From the NCBI GenBank assembly GCA_905221615.1, contig CAJNDT010003380.1, forward strand, positions 186,001 through 250,000: a stretch of DNA of 64,000 nucleotides, written 5' to 3'. Below, in pieces: positions 44,587-56,200 of the stretch (positions are counted from its first letter, which is position 1; the number at the start of each line of letters is the position of its first letter). The stretch comes from Symbiodinium sp. CCMP2592 (Eukaryota > Sar > Dinophyceae > Suessiales > Symbiodiniaceae). Under the pieces are notes generated by a model. That model worked only from the letters and a program-made list of their open reading frames with translations. It was not told the DNA's origin and made no database searches. The position numbers were made by a program, and so were the translations under genes.

Positions 44587-45251
44587 TTTTATCCATATGA
44601 AGTGGAGGGACCCAAACCTTTCGGGGGTTCCGCAATCCGAATCCGAAGGAAAAGCCACTGAGGTCCCCAATGCTTTGTGCCCAAGCTGAACGGTTTATAG
44701 GCATTTTAGGCTTTGGGGGCCTAGAGGCACCCGAACCGTAGACTTGATTAGAGGATGGTTTCTTGACTAACCGACATACGCCAATCAGTTTTCAAGTGCG
44801 GGCTTGGCGGAACCATTGTTGGGACAGCCCGTCTTTCATGAAAAGCATGCAGACCACTAGAAACCCGGACGACAATGGAACTGCTAATAACCGACAAGCA
44901 CAAGGGGATGGAAGGGATTTCTCTCTAGATCTATGGGAGACTAACTCCCAAACCCTAGGCCCTGCAACCCTAAACCCCAGGCCCTAAAACTCGAAACCGT
45001 AAACCCCTAAAACTCTAAACCAAAACTAAAGCCGACACCCCTAACGCTCTGAACCCTAAGCCCACAATAGGCCGTAAACCCTAAACCCCAAATACGGAGT
45101 GAAAGGTTCAGTGTTCCAACATGCTTGCAAATCTCGGGCCGAGGATCCTTGTTAGTCTTGATAGAACTCTGTAACCGAAAATTCGTCAAACGAGTCCATG
45201 TCAGTTCTGAAGATGACAATAGGCTAGGCAGCGCGAGCCATCTAACTCCTG

Positions 45252-45370
45252 CCTGGAGGATCATGGGACTTAGTAACTGGGTTATTACTAGGGTGACTAC
45301 ACTTATGATTTCTTATAACCCCAATTAGGGCACTTAAAACCATACTTACTAAGTCCCCTGATCCTTTAAG
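45252..45370. mobile_element. TIR-B element, copy 3, at a kinase exon edge
   Basis: CCTGGAGGATCATGGGACTT pairs with AAGTCCCCTGATCCTTTAAG. Read on the gene strand it begins about 15 bp after the alphaC exon and ends in CTCCAG. Confidence 0.85.
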
Positions 45371-45385
45371 TGGCCAAAGCGGCAT

Positions 45386-45484
45386 AATCCAATATCCAGC
45401 TTCGTTGTCGATGAACGCCGGCTCGCCCACGGCAGAAATGCAGAACTCCGAGACACCGCGCATGTCCTCCAAAACCTTGATTTC
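45386..45484 (-). CDS. Protein kinase, alphaC-helix to hinge exon
   Basis: Starts phase 0 after CAG (position 45485). Reads EIKVLEDMRGVSEFCISAVG then EPAFIDNEAGYWI. This is the alphaC glutamate region followed by strands beta4-beta5 up to the hinge, and it joins in phase to the VxVK exon. The last codons are immediately followed by a TIR-B element (45252-45370), so that element lies at the start of the intron. A GA donor (TATTG|GATTAT) would join it to the next exon to give GYW-MPYMNGGEL. Confidence 0.6.
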
Positions 45485-45572
45485 CTGCCTGGCGATCAAC
45501 AGGGCTCCAACACCAGCCCATGCTCCGCAAGAGCTACTGTTCGAATCGGTATGTGTGTGTGTATATATATAT

Positions 45573-45635
<63 letters not shown>

Positions 45636-45800
45636 TGTATGTGTGTCGTGCATCTGTGTATATGTGTGTATATTATGCACATATATGTATGTATGTATAT
45701 ATATATATATATGTGTTATGTGTATGTATATCTATATATATATATATATATGTGTATGTGTTTTGTGTACATGTGTGTATGTGTGCAAATGTGTATGTAT
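45573..45800. repeat. (GATA)n then TA/GTAT microsatellite
   Basis: Pure GATA at about 45573-45632, then TA-rich to about 45800. Confidence 0.95.
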
Positions 45801-46189
45801 CCATGTATGTATGTATGTGTAAAGGGCAACTCTCCTTTCCGACCGCCTTTAGACAGCATGCTTCGGGTTTGGGGGCTCTTTATCGCTTTAAAACCCTGAC
45901 CCTACTGCCCCAAAAGTCGGATAGAAGAGCTGACAGCTAGAAAGCTGTAGATCCCCTGGCTGGGATGCAGGGTTTAGGGTTTAGGCCCTGAACATAAAGA
46001 AGGCCTGAACAGCTTGGTCGATGAGCTGCTCTTTTTTTGCACTTTTAGGGTTTAGGGTTCGGGGTTTAGGGCTGCAGCTCCAAAAGCGCTTCCTGGGCCG
46101 AGAAAACGGGCACAGGGCTCATGCTCAAGATCCGGTTTGCTTTGCCGGGCACCAGAAATATCGCCCCATTTGGCTCTACAGTCGAAGCC

Positions 46190-46284
46190 CAAAAGTTGGA
46201 AACCCCATAGCCTCGATCCTGAAGAGTAGTGTATGGGGAATCCCAGCACTATTTGGCCTTAATCCGGCTTCCGACTTTATGGGG
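46190..46284. mobile_element. TIR-M element, copy 2
   Basis: AAAAGTTGGAAACCCCATAG pairs with the GGCTTCCGACTTTATGGGG end. The DNA just before it (46080-46190) is open on both strands. Confidence 0.65.
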
Positions 46285-46326
46285 CTTACTCTAAACCCTA
46301 TATGAACCCTAAACCCTATACCTTAG

Positions 46327-46421
46327 AAGCTGCCCCCACCCTGTAATAGTGAATATAAGGATTAAATTAGGGCCCTATTATATTCCTATTATACCACTAT
46401 TACAAGGTGGGGGCCCCTTCT
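46327..46421. mobile_element. TIR-N element
   Basis: AGAAGCTGCCCCCACCCTGT pairs with TACAAGGTGGGGGCCCCTTC; inner AATAGTGAATATAAGG pairs with CCTATTATACCACTATT. Single copy. Confidence 0.8.
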
Positions 46422-46569
46422 AACCTATACCCTATAACCCCGCAAACCTTCTCCCGGCCACGAGGAGTCCTCCAGCTCGAGGATTGGGCCTTGAAGCCCT
46501 AGACCCCGAACCCAAAGCCGGACCTCAACACGCTGAGATCCGAAACCTGAAAACCCGAAAAACCCTGCA

Positions 46570-46690
46570 AGCCCTACGGGTTTAGGGTTTAGGGTTTAGG
46601 GGTTTAGGGTTTAGGGTTTAGGGACCCTAAACCCTAAAGCCTGAAACCCGAAACCCTTCAAGCCCTGAAGCCTTAAGATTGAGAACAAAC
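46570..46690. repeat. Head-to-head telomere-like tract
   Basis: TTTAGGG units (46577-46622) meet CCCTAAA units (46623-46640 and beyond) directly, a fold-back of telomere-like sequence. Confidence 0.8.
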
Positions 46691-46746
46691 TACTCAAAAA
46701 ACCCTGAAGCACTAAACCCTCAAAGCGAACCGTGAAGGCACCTCAC

Positions 46747-46835
46747 CATGGTGCTTTTCTTCACGATCAGCTTTACTGACACATAGACTTCCTCGCTCCG
46801 GGCCCAGAACTCTTTGACAAGGGTTACTTCAGGCG
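46747..46835 (-). CDS. Protein kinase, exon with VxVK lysine
   Basis: Reads TPEVTLVKEFWARSEEVYVS then VKLIVKKSTM. VSVKLIVKK fits strand beta3 with the ATP-anchoring lysine. It ends phase 0 at a GT donor (ATG|GTGAGG). The acceptor side is unclear: the nearest AG dinucleotides give a phase that does not match the P-loop exon, so a small exon may be missing between them. The intron from 48.3 to 46.8 kb holds TIR-K, -Q, -U, -A and -O elements. Confidence 0.6.
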
Positions 46836-47087
46836 TATGTGTAGGGTTGAAGGTTCAGGGCTTAGGGTCTAGGCTTTGGGGTTTAAGGGTGTAAGGTTCG
46901 GGGTTTCGGGGGTGTTTGGGTGTGGTGTTTGGGGTCATGCAGGAACTCTGCGCCAGCAGCTTTAAACACCCTAAACCCCAAACCCAAGACTGAACTCTAA
47001 ACCCTACATAAGCCCTAAACACTAAACCACTACACCCCTAAACCCCTACACCCTAAACCCCTACACATAAACCCTAAACCCCTACTG

Positions 47088-47182
47088 GGAACTCCAGAAA
47101 GTTGGAATATGGTTTCAGGGTAGGATACCTTATAATTTACCATAAAGGGCTGGCTTAGGATAATCATATTCCAACTTTCTGG
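47088..47182. mobile_element. TIR-O element
   Basis: CCAGAAAGTTGGAATATGGT pairs with ATCATATTCCAACTTTCTGG. Single copy, in a kinase intron. Confidence 0.8.
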
Positions 47183-47294
47183 CTTTACTTTAAACCCGAT
47201 ACCTACCTGAACACAAGCCCTCAAGCCCAGTCTTGAGAGCCATGAGGAGAGTAAACATTGTCATTCAATACGCACCCCTTAAAGAAACCACAAA

Positions 47295-47410
47295 TACTTG
47301 GAGGTTCATGGGTAGTTATAAAAGGGGTTATACGTCCCCCAAACTATGGGTTATAACTCTAGTTATTCTACTTATAACCCTCCTTATAACTACCCATGAA
47401 CCTCCAAGTA
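47295..47410. mobile_element. TIR-A element, copy 6
   Basis: TACTTGGAGGTTCATGGGTA pairs perfectly with TACCCATGAACCTCCAAGTA. Best-preserved A copy. Confidence 0.9.
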
Positions 47411-47579
47411 CCTTGATCGACCCGTCTTTATGCCATACTTTATTTGGCACACCCCTGCAAGCTCAGCCCTCAGTGGTCCTTGTATTTCTCGCACAGCACC
47501 TTGCATTGATACACCTGTGGGCTTCAGGGTGTAAAGCACGTCCCGACATAAGAGGTAATCCTAAATCCTAAGCCCTAAT

Positions 47580-47672
47580 ACAGGGGGCTTATTAATTACA
47601 ATGGGGCTTTGATGCCCAGTATATTATAGTTACGATAAGGAACCCAACATAGTGTAGCCAACATTAAACCCT
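47580..47672. mobile_element. TIR-U element, copy 4
   Basis: CAATGGGGCTTTGATGCCCA and TATAGTTACGATAAGGAACC are the conserved core. The arms are weak. Confidence 0.45.
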
Positions 47673-47832
47673 GAACCCTAAACCATCCTGTGAGACTGTC
47701 CTTCAGAGAAGCTTCCTACCCCAACCCTAAACCCTAAACCCCAAAACCCTAAACCCATCTCGTGACACCCGTGTATTTCGTGTCCAGCACTGCTCAACCC
47801 AGGAGAGCGCTGCCACTGCTCAACCCAAGGTT

Positions 47833-47950
47833 ACTAGACCTAAGAGGAACCTAGGAATAAAAAGGGTGCCCTTTTTGGTTTAAAGGGGTTTATAAGGGAA
47901 CCTAAACCCTAAAAGAGGGAATAAGGGCCTACTCTGGGTCCTAGGTTATC
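47833..47950. mobile_element. TIR-K element, copy 2
   Basis: CTAGACCTAAGAGGAACCTA pairs loosely with CTGGGTCCTAGGTTATC. The AACCTAGGAATAAAAA core is shared with copy 1. Confidence 0.55.
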
Positions 47951-47974
47951 AGATTTGTAACCCGAAGGCTATAA

Positions 47975-48050
47975 GGACTCATATCTTAAAGCTTCCGCGC
48001 CCAAAGACCATGCTATAGAAAGCTTTTGGGCTATTTTGAGCCTGAGGGTC
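47975..48050. mobile_element. TIR-Q element, copy 3
   Basis: CATATCTTAAAGCTTCCGCG..TTTTGAGCCTGAGGG, between TIR-K and the P-loop exon. Confidence 0.5.
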
Positions 48051-48305
48051 AGGCTTCTTTGCGATTGCACCGCCCGCAAACCGTGCAACGACCTAGAAGA
48101 CCCGCAGCTCGTAGGTTGAGAATTGAGCGGGTTTAGGGTTTAAGGGTTTGAGGTCTCGAGTTTAGGGCTTAAGTTCCGAACCTTAGTCAGGCCTTCACCG
48201 TCATACAACGAGAATTCTTGCAGCAAACACCAAAATGAAACCACGACTTTGAACCACCAATACAACAACACTCTGAGCCCTAAATAACCCAATCCCAATC
48301 CTTGC

Positions 48306-48397
48306 CTTCCCAAAGGCGCCCTGCCCCAGCTTCTTGACGACACTTAACTTCTCGCTCCACTCTTGCGGCAAGACAGGGTCTTCCTCGTCTTCCTTGG
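48306..48397 (-). CDS. Protein kinase, exon with glycine-rich loop
   Basis: Encodes SKEDEEDPVLPQEWSEKLSV followed by VKKLGQGAFGK. GQGAFG is the nucleotide-binding P-loop of Ser/Thr kinases, preceded by the usual strand beta1. The exon ends phase 0 at a consensus GC donor (AAG|GCAAGG). The 5' end is approximate: an AG lies at about 48398, and the frame is also open to about 48417. The acidic stretch before the P-loop would be the N-terminal extension. Four more kinase exons follow on the same strand over the next 8 kb in the order the fold demands. Confidence 0.7.
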
Positions 48398-48738
48398 ATT
48401 GTCGTGGGTTGGGGGGCTATAAGCGGTTTACACTGTGTTATGGTGTCTTGATAAGAGGTTGCCGAGTTCGGCAGAAGATTGAATTGGTGTTCGCAAGCAG
48501 TATCTGGCTTCTTGTGGAGTGCTTTGTCGGATGTACCCTAAACCCTAAACCTCTAAGAGCTGCGTGGGCGCTAGTGTCACTGTGGCTCGCAACGAGAACA
48601 ACCCTACTTCAGGGCCCTTCATAACTAGACTAAGGTTTTGGGGTGTGGTCTTCGTAGAATTACTTGCAACAAGGAACACAATCTAGGCAAATGGTATACG
48701 GTGTTGGCATAAATTAATTAGCCGATACTCGAAACCCT

Positions 48739-48869
48739 ATATTGGTGGTTGTCAAAATTATGGTCCCTTTTTGGGTCCCTAATTTTGAAGCGGCACCTAC
48801 TATTTAGGGTGTATATATATATATATACACACCCCCAAAACGATCCTAATGTTGACAACTTCCCATATG
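48739..48869. mobile_element. TIR-F element, copy 4, with TA microsatellite in the loop
   Basis: ATTGGTGGTTGTCAAAATTA pairs with TAATGTTGACAACTTCCCAT. (TA)n at 48811-48826 expands the loop. Confidence 0.75.
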
Positions 48870-49774
48870 ATAACCTTCCGCCCAGGAGACACTGAAGCTG
48901 GTCGCAATGAGGGACACGTTTTCACCTCTCCAAGTCTTCGGGCGTTGCTATAGGGGACTTCAAAAACAGAAAAGGGTCCTTAAGGGACTATAAGGGTTAC
49001 TATAAGGGATCTATACCGGTACTGTAATATAGGCGCCTTAAAGTAGTTAGAATGAGTGAGGTTTTGGAGACAGTGATACTATAAATACGCTAAAGAACCC
49101 TCCAAATCGTATTGTATAGTAATTACATGGTTGGGAGTCAGGACAAAACGTTTTCCGATTAGTCTACTGACGTTCAGACGACTAACTTGGTTTCAGGTCG
49201 GCACGCCAAACCCACCGTGTCAAGACTTAGTGTGTGGGGCTTAGTGGTCTGATAGATACTTCAGCACGCGAGGGTTGACCCTGTAGCCAGCAACCCTTAA
49301 CGCTCAACCAAGCCCTAAACCCTTGAACCCCAAAGCAACACAAATCATACCCACCCTCTAGAGGCCCTGCGAAAACCTAAAACCACAAAATCCATGTTTT
49401 GGGAGGACCGCAACCAAACATCAAACTCATAGCACAGGGGCCTTATCAAATGGAACAAGGATTTGAGTTTTAGTGTCGCTATCAGGAACACAAGGACCGT
49501 GAATTTTGGAGTAACTACAAATAGCTTTCATTGTATTAATATCGCCGCGAGTGTATCTAGGCTATAAAGGGTTATAATCCTGCATCCGGGAACTAAGCTT
49601 TAACCCTGCGTGGTGTCTGACAGGGGCACAGATCTAATTTAGGGTTCAAACTTTTTGGGGTTTCATGGCGGGTTTTCGGAATGAGGGTCTAGGGATGTGA
49701 GGTTTATGATTTTTCAGGGTTTAGGGACAACGGGTTTGGGGTTTTAGGAGCAGATTTACGAGCCCCTCGCGGCC

Positions 49775-50150
49775 TCATGACCCTAAACCCTAAACCTTAA
49801 ACCCCTAAACCCCTAAACTCTAAACCCCTAAACCCTAAACCCCTAAACCCTGAACCCCTGTAAACCTCCAAACCCTGAACCCCTAAACCCCTAAACCCCT
49901 AAATCCCTAAACCCTAAACTCTAAACCCTAAACCCCTAAACCCCCAAAACTCTAAACCCTAAACCCTGAACCGATTTCATCCCCCAGCCTGCCCGAAAAC
50001 GCTGGAACTCACTCTCGTCGAGGGCACGATACCTCGGATTCATGGTCGTTGGGCTCAGGGCTTAGGGGTCAACGGTTTAGGGTTTAGGCTTTAGGGTTTA
50101 GTTTAGGGGTTTAGTGCTTAGGGGTCAAGGGTTTAGGGTTTAGGGCATAG
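49775..50150. repeat. CCCTAAA array followed by TTTAGGG tract
   Basis: Minus-type units 49775-49975 and plus-type units 50060-50150, about 85 bp apart. Confidence 0.85.
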
Positions 50151-50594
50151 CAGCATTTTGGGGTAGACTTCATGCCTGTCTTTTTCGGAAGACAATTTGA
50201 AGTAAAGAATTATGGAGCCAAGTTGCCAAGGGTCCAGAGTCGAAGGTCCAGCTTACGGTCTTGCGGCTGCAGGGTTTAGGGGAAAAATGGTTTTGGGGTT
50301 TCCAAAACCCGGAACCCTAAGTCCTAAACTCTAAACCCCTTCACCGTAAACCCCAGACCCTAAATCCTAAACCCTATAAGCCCTATAAACCCTATAGATC
50401 CCTTTATGGAACCCTACAGAACCCTTAAGGTACCCTTTCAGGAACCCTCAATCCTAAACCCAGACTAGCCAAGAAACCAGAAGAGCCACTCAAACCTCAA
50501 GGCGGATTTGCGGATCGCCTGCTGCGACCAAAACTTATAGAAATATAGTTGATGGTTTAGGGTTTAGGAGAATTTAGGGTTTAGGGGTTTATAG

Positions 50595-50697
50595 GGATTG
50601 GAAAAAATCCTGCATTACCTTAATTTCTCTAGACGATGGGAGTTATGGCATATGTTCTTTATGATGGGTAATGCAGGTTTTATATCATCCACCATAC
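50595..50697. mobile_element. TIR-D element, copy 4
   Basis: Left arm eroded (GGGATTGGAAAAAATCCTGC); the right arm GTTTTATATCATCCACCATA and the inner stem are recognisable. Confidence 0.65.
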
Positions 50698-50934
50698 GTG
50701 TTATCGTGGCAGGCTGTTGTTTAGGGGTTTCGGGTTTAAGGCGGCCTTCATAATATAAAACAGGGTTTGGAAGGTATGTTACACATTCGTAGCAGTATAA
50801 GAGTACTCACGAACCCCGAGGAAAAGTGTTACTACATGTTGCTTCATAATCGGATTTCTAGATGAACTGGCTTATCTTTGTCGCCGAGCTCAGCTCAGCG
50901 GGACAATGATTGCACAACGGAGCTCCTTCGCCCT

Positions 50935-52025
50935 ATGCCCTAATCCTAAACCCTAAACCCCTAAACCCCAAACCCCTAAACTAAACCCTAAACCCCTAAA
51001 CCCCTAAACTAAACCCCAAACCCCTAAACTAAACCCCAAACCCCAAACCCCTAAACCCCAAACCCCTAAACTAAACCCTAAACCCCAAACCCCTAAACCC
51101 CAAACCCCAAACCCCTAAACTAAACCCTAAACCCCAAACCCCTAAACCCCAAACCCCAAACCCCTAAACTAAACCCCAAACCCCTAAACTAAACCCCAAA
51201 CCCCTAAACTAAACCCCAAACCCCTAAACTAAACCCTAAACCCCAAACCCCTAAACCCCAAACCCCAAACCCCTAAACTAAACCCTAAACCCCACACCCC
51301 TAAACCCCAAACCCCAAACCCCTAAACTAAACCCCAAACCCCTAAACTAAACCCCAAACCCCTAAACTAAACCCCAAACCCCTAAACTAAACCCTAAACC
51401 CCAAACCCCTAAACTAAACCCTAAACCCCAAACCCCTAAACTAAACCCCAAACCCCTAAACTAAACCCCAAACCCCTAAACTAAACCCCAAACCCCTAAA
51501 CCCTAAACCCCTAAACTAAACCCTAAACCCCAAACTAAACCCCCAAACCCCTAAAAACCCCAAACCCCTAAAAACCCCAAAAAAACCCTAAACCCCAAAC
51601 CCCTAAACTAAACCCCAAACCCCTAAACTAAACCCCAAACCCCTAAACCCCAAACCCCTAAACTAAACCCTAAACCCCAAACCCCTAAACCCCTAAACTA
51701 AACCCTAAACTAAACCCCAAACCCCTAAACTAAACCCCAAACCCCTAAACTAAACCCCAAACCCCTAAACTAAACCCCAAACCCCTAAACTAAACCCTAA
51801 ACCCCAAACCCCTAAACTAAACCCACTAAACTAAACCCCAAACCCCAAACCCCTAAACTAAACCCCAAACCCCTAAACTAAACCCCAAACCCCTAAACTA
51901 AACCCCAAACCCCTAAACTAAACCCTAAACCCCAAACCCCTAAACCCCAAACCCCAAACCCCTAAACTAAACCCCAAACCCCTAAACTAAACCCCCTAAA
52001 CTAAACCCTAAACCCTAAAGCCTAA
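50935..52025. repeat. ~1.1-kb satellite-like array of a 20-bp telomere-derived unit
   Basis: Dominant unit CCCCAAACCCCTAAACTAAA, tandem and interspersed with CCCTAAA, CCCCAAA and CCCCTAAA units. One strand throughout. The longest homogeneous telomere-like block in the window. Confidence 0.95.
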
Positions 52026-52756
52026 AGCCGAAACCCCCTGGAGCCGGTCAGTGGGACAAGGGCGGCTCGGGGGTTTTAGGGCGTGGCTTTTGGGGTTCCC
52101 TGGGCTCTTTAGCTCCTTATTCAATAGGGGTTTAGGGGTTTCGGGTTTAGACTTTAGGGTTTAGTTTAGGGTTTAGGGGTTTAGGGTTTAGGATTTAGTT
52201 AATCATCCCTGGCTCCTTAGCTCCTCCAATATCAAAGGTTAGGTAGGGTTTGCGGTGCAATGCTTTGCCACCAGGAGCTGCCCAGGTTTTGTCCGGAAGT
52301 GTCTAGGTGTTCTTGGGAATTCGTTGAGCTTCGTTGAGTTTTGTTCAGTTTTGGTGGTTTGTTCAAGTTTGTATCCATTGCTTTGATAGTGTTTCAGGCT
52401 TTCATGGTTCTGCACCCCATAGGCGACTATTACGAGGAAACCCTCTGTATCTTGCCCGCCCATATCCCCAATGGTCTGGGCGGTTAGTACAAACTATATA
52501 AAAACTGTTCCACTTCCACAAGCAAATCCTTCACAATCATACCTGGCACACCACTGCCATGATTTCGATGACAATCTGTGTTGGCGCAAGCCCTGATCCT
52601 CAAAACCTAAACCCTAAACTCGAAACCCTAAACCCCTAAACCCTGAAACCCTAAACCCTCAACCCAAACACAGCCTGAACTGCAAACCATGGCACCTGTG
52701 AACGTTTGCCAGGGCCTCGCCCCGCATCATCGATTCCGACCCGACAGCCTGACCAG

Positions 52757-52859
52757 ACGGTTGATGATAGAATTCCTGCATTACCTTAAGGACCCTAAAC
52801 TATGGGAATTATGGTATACTCCTTATTATGGGTATTGCAGGATTCATATCATCAACCGG
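52757..52859. mobile_element. TIR-D element, copy 5
   Basis: ACGGTTGATGATAGAATTCC pairs with GGATTCATATCATCAACCG. Confidence 0.8.
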
Positions 52860-52872
52860 AATACTGCAGGTT

Positions 52873-52979
52873 TACTTTGGAGGTTCATGGTAGGGATAAG
52901 TGGGGCTTTAAGTCCCCTAGTATAGGCTGAAACTAGAATCATCTTGCTTATCACCTAAGTGTCCATGAACCTCCAAGTA
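52873..52979. mobile_element. TIR-A element, copy 7
   Basis: TACTTTGGAGGTTCATGGTA pairs with the GTCCATGAACCTCCAAGTA end. Fourteen bp from TIR-D copy 5. Confidence 0.75.
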
Positions 52980-53254
52980 TGGTCTTTTTGTTCAAGCTCT
53001 GGCGCTTAGGGGTTAAAGAAGAAGGGAAGGGAACGTGGGGTTGTGTAATTGCGCTTTAGTGTTCGGGGCTTCGGGCTTGAGAGTTTCGGCTGCGGGTCAG
53101 AGTTGAGAGTTTTGGTGGTGCACGGGTTTATCCTGGGTAGGAACATTCCCACGACAAGTCATGAGCCATGAAGCTTGGTGTCTAAAGGGTGAGCTGCAAG
53201 CTCGATAGCCAGTTTCATTTCATTCTCTGCGGTAGTGTCGTCGACGACGCTCGC

Positions 53255-56200
53255 CTAGCACTTGAATTCGGGTGAGACTGAAAATGACGACCGAAGTCCC
53301 GACTTGCAAAATGTGAAGCCCGCCGAAACCAGCCAGTCTTTAGCTGGTCCCAGTCCGTGGGCTAGGCCATCACAGCGCACCTGGAAGTCGCATCTATCAT
53401 TGATGGCGAGCTCAAGGCCTTTGGCCAGAGTTGAGCAAGCCTGTTCCAGCCAGTCGCTGTACGCCAACCCAAGTCGAAGGCTGGTACTGGTAGGAACAAA
53501 GGGAGAGATGGTGACAGGCGGTGGAGGCTGCAAGTCGAAGCGAGGGCCGGCTGTGCAGGCCGGCAGGTGGAAGGATGGTAGCGGAGCCCAAGTAGGGCAA
53601 GAGTCGCTGGCAAAAGTCTGCTTGTCGACCTTTACCCTAGAAGCATGACTCGGCTCACCTATAAGCTCTGGGTCCAGGAGCAGTATCACATTTTCAGCTG
53701 CGCGCTGAATCCACTCGTCCTCGGCACGGTCGTTGGCCCAGCGACGTACAGTAGCTCTAAGAACCTGGAGAGGTTCGATGACTTCAATCACAGTGTCCCA
53801 GACCACTGATTCGTCACAGACCGGCAAGGCGTGAAGCTCGGAAAGAAGAACCGAGGAGAGGTCTTCACATGTGTCGGAAGGTGCGTGCTCCCCAAACGAA
53901 CCTGGAACCTGAAAGGGAGGCATCTGCGGATGATTGCAAGCAAGAAGATCACATGTACCTTCCGCAGGGGAAAAGGATCCCCAATTGGCAATGCAGCGGG
54001 CGCTGGCAAGCAAATGGCGACGAAGTCTTCCGACTGTGCCATACGCTCTTCCGCACGCAAAACACAAGGGGGAACGTCCTAGGAGGAAGGCTCTTGACCT
54101 GTATCCATGAACACGCGCAGCGTGGCCGGACCACGCAACTCTTGAGGGAAATAGTTTGGCGCATGGGATACAGGCTTCAGTCATGTCAGCACCGATGCTT
54201 GTGGCAGCCCCAACAGAGGGCGCTTGGTCCCTCAGAGCCCGATAAAGGCCATCGAGCGCTGCGATGACTCGGTGTCGACAGTTGGCAAGTGCTTGAGCTC
54301 GAAGGATCAGCCCTTTGTATCTTCCTGGTTGATCGCAGATGAAATCTCTCCACTTGGTCCAGTGCTCGAGTGGGTGCTGCAAACTACTGGTCTGGTGCGT
54401 CCAGGAGAAGAGCCAGTCCAGGGAGTTGCGTAGCGCAGTAAGGTAGGCTATGTCCGCTCGCACCGCAGCCCATAACTCATTCGGACCCTGCGTGACTAAT
54501 AGCCGAAGGTACAGCAGACGCTGCACATGCAGTAGGTCAACGGGACCAGGCAGCCCAGTCAGGGCGAGCACAGTGCTGGCATGAAAGTGCTGATCTCCGC
54601 TCGCAGGAATGCCGCATATGGCCCGGTACAGGGACCAGAGCGTCCCGCCAAAGGATTGGAGCTCCCGTTTCTGCAAAGGGGGCCAGGACCCACATCCATA
54701 GAGCAGTTTGGGAAGGACGGACGCCTTGAGTATGAAGGCACGCCGGTGGATTGGGACCCCTTTGGCCTTGTAGATCTTCCTCCGGCCCTCAGAGAAGGCA
54801 GCCCATGCCTGGGCAGTACGATAGCGGATCTCAGCTAGCATGCAGCCGCGAGTCGCCTGAAACACACCTAGATGTCGGTAGGTGGCGATCAGAGGCACTC
54901 CGACTGGCTGGGAGGATTCTCGCAAGGCCTGAATAACACCTTTGTGCCCGACCGGCCCAAACAGAGTGCGGCGGGCTGTGCGTGATCCGGGTCCTGATGC
55001 TTGTGCGAGGACAGCCGTCTTGTTCGGTCCGAAAGACATCCGGAATCCAAAATTGGCAAAAGCATCGCAAGTGCTTCCGACACAAGCGGCGATAGCGGCA
55101 TCAAGGCGAGAATTCGCCCTGCATAGCCGCATGGTTGCTGTGTCGTCTGCCCAAATGAGGTCTCCCAGTGGGATTGTTTCGCTCTGCTCGGAACACTCAG
55201 TGAGCACTTTTTGGCCATCCCAGGGAATCCGAGGGGCTTCAGCCGCAGAGTGGTCGTCTAGGCCCTCCAAGGCATCACGTTCGTCAAGGACTCTGCCCAT
55301 CAGCATGCCGAACATGATGTCTGCCCAAGAAGACCCAGGTCGGGTCCCTCTAGCTGTGAGTACAGCTGAGGAGTCGTCTTTAAGCATGAACCATGAGCGA
55401 TCTGAGAGTTGTTGCGACAGGGCTTCTAGCCAAGGGCTAGCACCTGCACGTTGGAGCCCGGTCTGTTCTTTTACGTGCTGCCTTAGAATTTCAAGTTCAT
55501 CTTCAGAGATGCCTAGCCCTTTACAAACCGATTCCGGTATGTCCTGGCTGGCTTCGCCTTCGAGACGAGGGGCAGCAACAAGCTGCCGCACCACTGCGTA
55601 GAAGGCAGATGCAATATCTGAGAACAGAACAAAACAGCTACGTTTCCGCCCCCAGTTGTAACGAAGGAAGGATCTGACCAGGTGCGCTCCAAAGCACACG
55701 GATTGTCCAGGCTTGCCTCCGAGCTGAAGAGAGGGGGAGCGTCGCACATACAGCTCACGAATAGCCGGCCGAACTGCTTGATGCAAGATTTTGGCAAAAC
55801 AGGGCAGCAGAATGATTTGGCGGAATGATTCACAAAGGTCCTTCGCGCCACGTCCCTTGTGAAACCACACTGCCATTCCACCCTTCAAGCCCATTGCCTC
55901 TTGACCTCTGAAGACTAGCTTCATCATGAGGGGAAAGAGAATTTCAGCACAGTTCGCGGCAAAACCTCGCAGGAGTTCATTGGGCAGGCCATCCATCCCT
56001 GGAGCCTTGCCGCACTTGGCTGAGAGCATGAGACGTACGAGATCTGGTTTGGTAGGTAAGTCACCTACATGTTGCGGGGCAGGCCAAAGGATGGAACCGA
56101 CATCAAGGCATGGGCCTAGCTCTGAGGGGGCCATGGTAGTGCCAGCCTCCATGGCCGCAAAATATTCCCGCCAGCGTTTAAGGGCTGAAGGGCACACGTG

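Larger units (their letters stand above)
48870..50930. other. Telomere-like tracts and unassigned DNA upstream of the kinase exons
   Basis: CCCTAAA-type 49775-49975, TTTAGGG-type 50060-50150, a degenerate TIR-U near 49025-49130 and a TIR-D at 50595. N-terminal kinase exons may lie here but none was recognised. Confidence 0.4.
52026..53254. other. Segment between the satellite array and the retroelement
   Basis: TTTAGGG-type 52130-52200, CCCTAAA-type 52600-52672, TIR-D and TIR-A elements, then unique DNA. A minus-strand open stretch at 52239-52463 is Asn/Thr/Gln-rich and not recognised. Confidence 0.45.

Noticed and set aside
50935-52025. CRISPR array or chromosome end
   Set aside because: Units are contiguous telomere variants without unique spacers, and unique sequence, elements and a retrotransposon continue on both sides.
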